Source of the DNA: Lacrimispora amygdalina | Lineage (GTDB): Bacteria; Bacillota; Clostridia; Lachnospirales; Lachnospiraceae | Reading direction: 5' to 3' | Assembly: GCF_003432035.1 (NCBI RefSeq) | Contig: NZ_QOHO01000011.1 | Coordinates: 62,001-126,000 of the forward strand | Length of the DNA stretch: 64,000 nt | Shown here: piece by piece, positions 62,047 through 64,000 of the stretch | Numbering within the stretch: position 1 is the first letter of the stretch | Layout of the letters: the number at the start of each line of letters is the position of its first letter | The notes under the pieces: generated by a model | The model's input: the letters and a program-made list of their open reading frames with translations, nothing else | Database searches by the model: none | Told to the model about the DNA's origin: nothing | Position numbers and translations under genes: made by a program

Positions 62047-62910
62047 TTAACTGGCAAGAAATCCCTTGCCTATAATTTCGCTTGAATTGGAAATGAGTAC
62101 AAATGCAGACGGTTCCACACTGCGTATATAATTTCGAAGCTTAAGTGCCTGAGAACGTTTCATGGTTGTCAGAATCACCGTCTTTTTATGGTGGCTGAAA
62201 GCACCCTGGGCTTCATATACCGTAGCGCTGCGGTTCAGTCCATGAATAATATAATCGCAGATCGGAGCGGGGTCATCACAAATGATGCTGAAGCATTTAC
62301 AAAGATTCATGTTTTCAATGACATCGTCAATTACCAATGATTTTGCCATTAATCCCAGGGAAGAAAACAGTCCCGTCTCTGGTCCAAAGACAAAATAAGC
62401 GATAATCACTCCGGTCACATCCACTAACAGAAGAACAGTTCCAATATTAAAGCTGGTATATCGTTTTAAAATCATCGCAATAATGTCCGTGCCTCCGCTT
62501 GATGCTCCGATGTTAAACAGAATGGCAGTCCCAACACTTGGCAGAAGTATGGCAAAAATCAGTTCCAGCAGCGGCTCTTTTGTCAGTGGTTGGGAAATCG
62601 GGCATACCTTTTCCAGAATATATAAGAAAACCGACATCAGGACACTGGCATAGACGGTCTTAACACCAAAACTCCGGCCTAAAAACAGAAATCCAAGCAC
62701 AAGCAGCACAGTGTTCACAATCGTAGTAAACTGACTTGCTGACCAATGAGTTAATGCGCTGATCACAGTCGCAAGCCCGGTTACACCTCCGAAAGCAAAA
62801 TTATTGGGAAATTTAAAGAAGTAAATCCCCACCACCATAATCCAGATACTGAACGTAATCAGTCCATACTCCGTAAGCGTTCTCAGTGTTTTATTTTCTA
62901 TCTGCTTCAT
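62047..62910 (-). CDS. YitT family membrane protein (DUF161 + DUF2179)
   Basis: A 287-residue protein with about five or six membrane segments in the first 200 residues ('YFFKFPNNFAFGGVTGLATVISALTHW', 'FNIGASSGGTDIIAMILKRYTSFNIGTVLLLVDV') and a cytoplasmic C-terminal DUF2179 domain ('GAFSHHKKTVILTTMKRSQALKLRNYIRSVEPSAFVLISNSSEIIGKGF'). The function of the family is not established. A GGAGGGGG is 14 nt before the ATG, a rather wide spacing. It has its own promoter and terminator. Confidence 0.88.
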   Translation of the reverse strand: MKQIENKTLRTLTEYGLITFSIWIMVVGIYFFKFPNNFAFGGVTGLATVISALTHWSASQFTTIVNTVLLVLGFLFLGRSFGVKTVYASVLMSVFLYILEKVCPISQPLTKEPLLELIFAILLPSVGTAILFNIGASSGGTDIIAMILKRYTSFNIGTVLLLVDVTGVIIAYFVFGPETGLFSSLGLMAKSLVIDDVIENMNLCKCFSIICDDPAPICDYIIHGLNRSATVYEAQGAFSHHKKTVILTTMKRSQALKLRNYIRSVEPSAFVLISNSSEIIGKGFLAS

Positions 62911-62990
62911 GACTGTTAATATGTCCCCCTCCGGCTCATAAGTCCGGTTCCGTATTCAGTAAACGGAGACTTTCCATCCGTTCCCACTAG

Positions 62991-63019
62991 AATATAACTC
63001 AAAGGGAAGATAATTACAA
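62991..63019 (-). promoter_or_regulatory. Promoter of the YitT-family gene
   Basis: Minus strand TTGTAA (63014-63019), 17-bp spacer, TATATT (62991-62996), with a leader of about 75 nt. Confidence 0.6.
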
Positions 63020-63051
63020 ACATGATTCTATCTGATAGTATCACAGTCTTT

Positions 63052-64000
63052 CTATTGTGGCACCAGTTTAAATCCCATGCTGGTGAGAAAGCGCTTAAAT
63101 CCGGCTCTTCCTGCCTCATCGTATTTGAATACACCGGAATCCTCAAGCACACGTTCAAACACAAGTCCAACCTCTTTTTTTAATATGTCATCTATATTAT
63201 CTTTCGTGAAGGATTGGTAAGCTGTGCGGAATGAATCAACCCAGTCTCCATGCTTTTCAATTGTTTCATTGCTTCTTAAGTCTCTGCCCTCAATCAGATA
63301 TTCCGATATGAGATTTAACTCTTCCTTCAGTCTGGAGGGAAGAACAGCGAGTCCCATCACTTCAATTAAGCCAATATTTTCTTTCTTTATATGGTGCAGC
63401 TCTTCATGAGGGTGATAGACTCCGTAAGGAAATTCTTTCGTCGTAATATTATTTCTAAGTACGAGATCCAGTTCATATTCATCACCCCGTTTTCTTGCAA
63501 TGGGGGTTATGGTATTATGAGGCTGTCCGTCAGTACTTGCAAAAACAAAGACGGATTCATCGGTATAGGCTCTCCAGGATTCCAGTACTTTTGTACCAAG
63601 TTCAATTAAATCCTCCGGTTTTTTGCTTCTTGTACGCAGAACAGACATGGGCCATTTCACGATACCGGCTGTCACATGTTCAAACCCCTCTATGCAAAAC
63701 AACTCTTCTTCTTTGGCTTTCGCCATTGCAAAATCATAATTTCCTCCCTGAAAATGGTCATGGGATAAGATTGATCCGCCTACAATGGGGAGATCAGCAT
63801 TAGACCCCAGGAAATAATGAGGAAACTGCTTAACAAAATCAAATAATTTTACAAAGGTGTCCCTTTCGATCTTCATTGGGGTATGAGATCCGTTGAAAAC
63901 AATACAGTGTTCATTATAATAAACATATGGAGAGTATTGAAATCCCCACTGGCTGTTATTGATCTTTAATCGTATGATTCTGTGGTTATTTCTGGCCGGA
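63052..64000 (-). CDS. galT: Class II UDP-glucose--hexose-1-phosphate uridylyltransferase GalT (N-terminus beyond window)
   Basis: The frame is open from its stop at 63052 to the window end, so 316 C-terminal residues are present of about 500 in the family; an internal Met at 63876 is not the start. The sequence upstream of it continues in frame with '[18 protein letters not shown]' and then '[45 protein letters not shown]', the class II GalT (GalT2) core, with the nucleophilic His region HDHFQGG. It transfers UMP to galactose-1-phosphate in the Leloir pathway. No galK or galE is seen in the window. Confidence 0.93.
   Translation of the reverse strand, partial: PARNNHRIIRLKINNSQWGFQYSPYVYYNEHCIVFNGSHTPMKIERDTFVKLFDFVKQFPHYFLGSNADLPIVGGSILSHDHFQGGNYDFAMAKAKEEELFCIEGFEHVTAGIVKWPMSVLRTRSKKPEDLIELGTKVLESWRAYTDESVFVFASTDGQPHNTITPIARKRGDEYELDLVLRNNITTKEFPYGVYHPHEELHHIKKENIGLIEVMGLAVLPSRLKEELNLISEYLIEGRDLRSNETIEKHGDWVDSFRTAYQSFTKDNIDDILKKEVGLVFERVLEDSGVFKYDEAGRAGFKRFLTSMGFKLVPQ

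Noticed and set aside
62916-63170. 84-codon open frame on the minus strand between galT and the YitT gene
   Set aside because: It overlaps the galT end and the predicted promoter, and its protein resembles nothing known.
63052-63876. Reading galT as a complete 274-residue protein
   Set aside because: The frame continues upstream with conserved GalT sequence up to the window edge, so the internal Met is not the start.

Overview
The window looks like a chromosomal housekeeping segment from a Gram-positive anaerobe of the Clostridia, most likely the Lachnospiraceae (Clostridium saccharolyticum / Lacrimispora-like). The evidence is gene order and content: the Firmicute block ylxM-ffh-rpsP-khpA-rimM-trmD-rplS-lepB-rbgA-rnhB-yraN-pgeF, the block priA-def-fmt-(Zn peptidase)-rsmB-rlmN-prpC-prkC-rsgA-rpe-thiN, strong AGGAGG-type ribosome binding sites, TTGACA/TATAAT promoters and moderate-to-low GC. 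The genus is inference. I see no rRNA, tRNA, insertion sequence, prophage or CRISPR array. Most genes are on the minus strand; only prs, gltA-acn and tetR-aldo/keto reductase are on the plus strand.

Layout: 1-2207, an ABC-2 type exporter (ATPase cut by the window edge). 2302-7222, a complete livK-livH-livM-livG-livF branched-chain amino acid importer with its promoter, an internal hairpin after livK and a terminator. 7265-11681, gpsA-plsY-der-DUF512 radical SAM operon (phospholipid and ribosome assembly), divergent from a long-form PRPP synthetase (11823-13001). 13061-20709, the translation/secretion block. 20737-24706, alpha/beta hydrolase, VOC protein, serS, and a vitamin B6 salvage pair (pyridoxamine kinase plus ECF S component). 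24803-38115, the thiN...priA/murF block, with the PASTA kinase/phosphatase pair. 38231-44999, murE, fhs, an FtsK/SpoIIIE translocase and a ClpP-like membrane-associated protease. 45140-48955, citrate synthase plus an unusual aconitase-family hydratase behind a structured leader and a 12-bp palindrome. 49034-50741, a TetR regulator and an aldo/keto reductase with related operator-like repeats.

The most interesting part is 50746-57077, a seven-gene minus-strand operon: an NTP-transferase-like domain fused to a ModE-type winged helix, XdhC, a THEP1-type NTPase, a FecCD-type permease, an ABC ATPase, a DUF4213/DUF364 protein and a lipoprotein. Its promoter (TTTACA-17-TATAAT) is followed by a 24-bp inverted repeat whose arms match, from memory, the E. 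coli modA ModE operator. The NTP-transferase-like domain lacks the canonical nucleotide-binding residues of MobA/MocA, so the fusion may be a repressor whose former enzyme domain senses a molybdenum cofactor intermediate instead of the usual molbindin domains. Together the operon looks like an autoregulated molybdate/tungstate import and cofactor-maturation module.

57132-64000 holds an SH3/NlpC-P60 wall hydrolase, a TrpXYZ-type ABC importer whose SBP-permease spacer has two competing RNA folds, a YitT-family membrane protein, and the C-terminal two thirds of a class II GalT cut by the window end.
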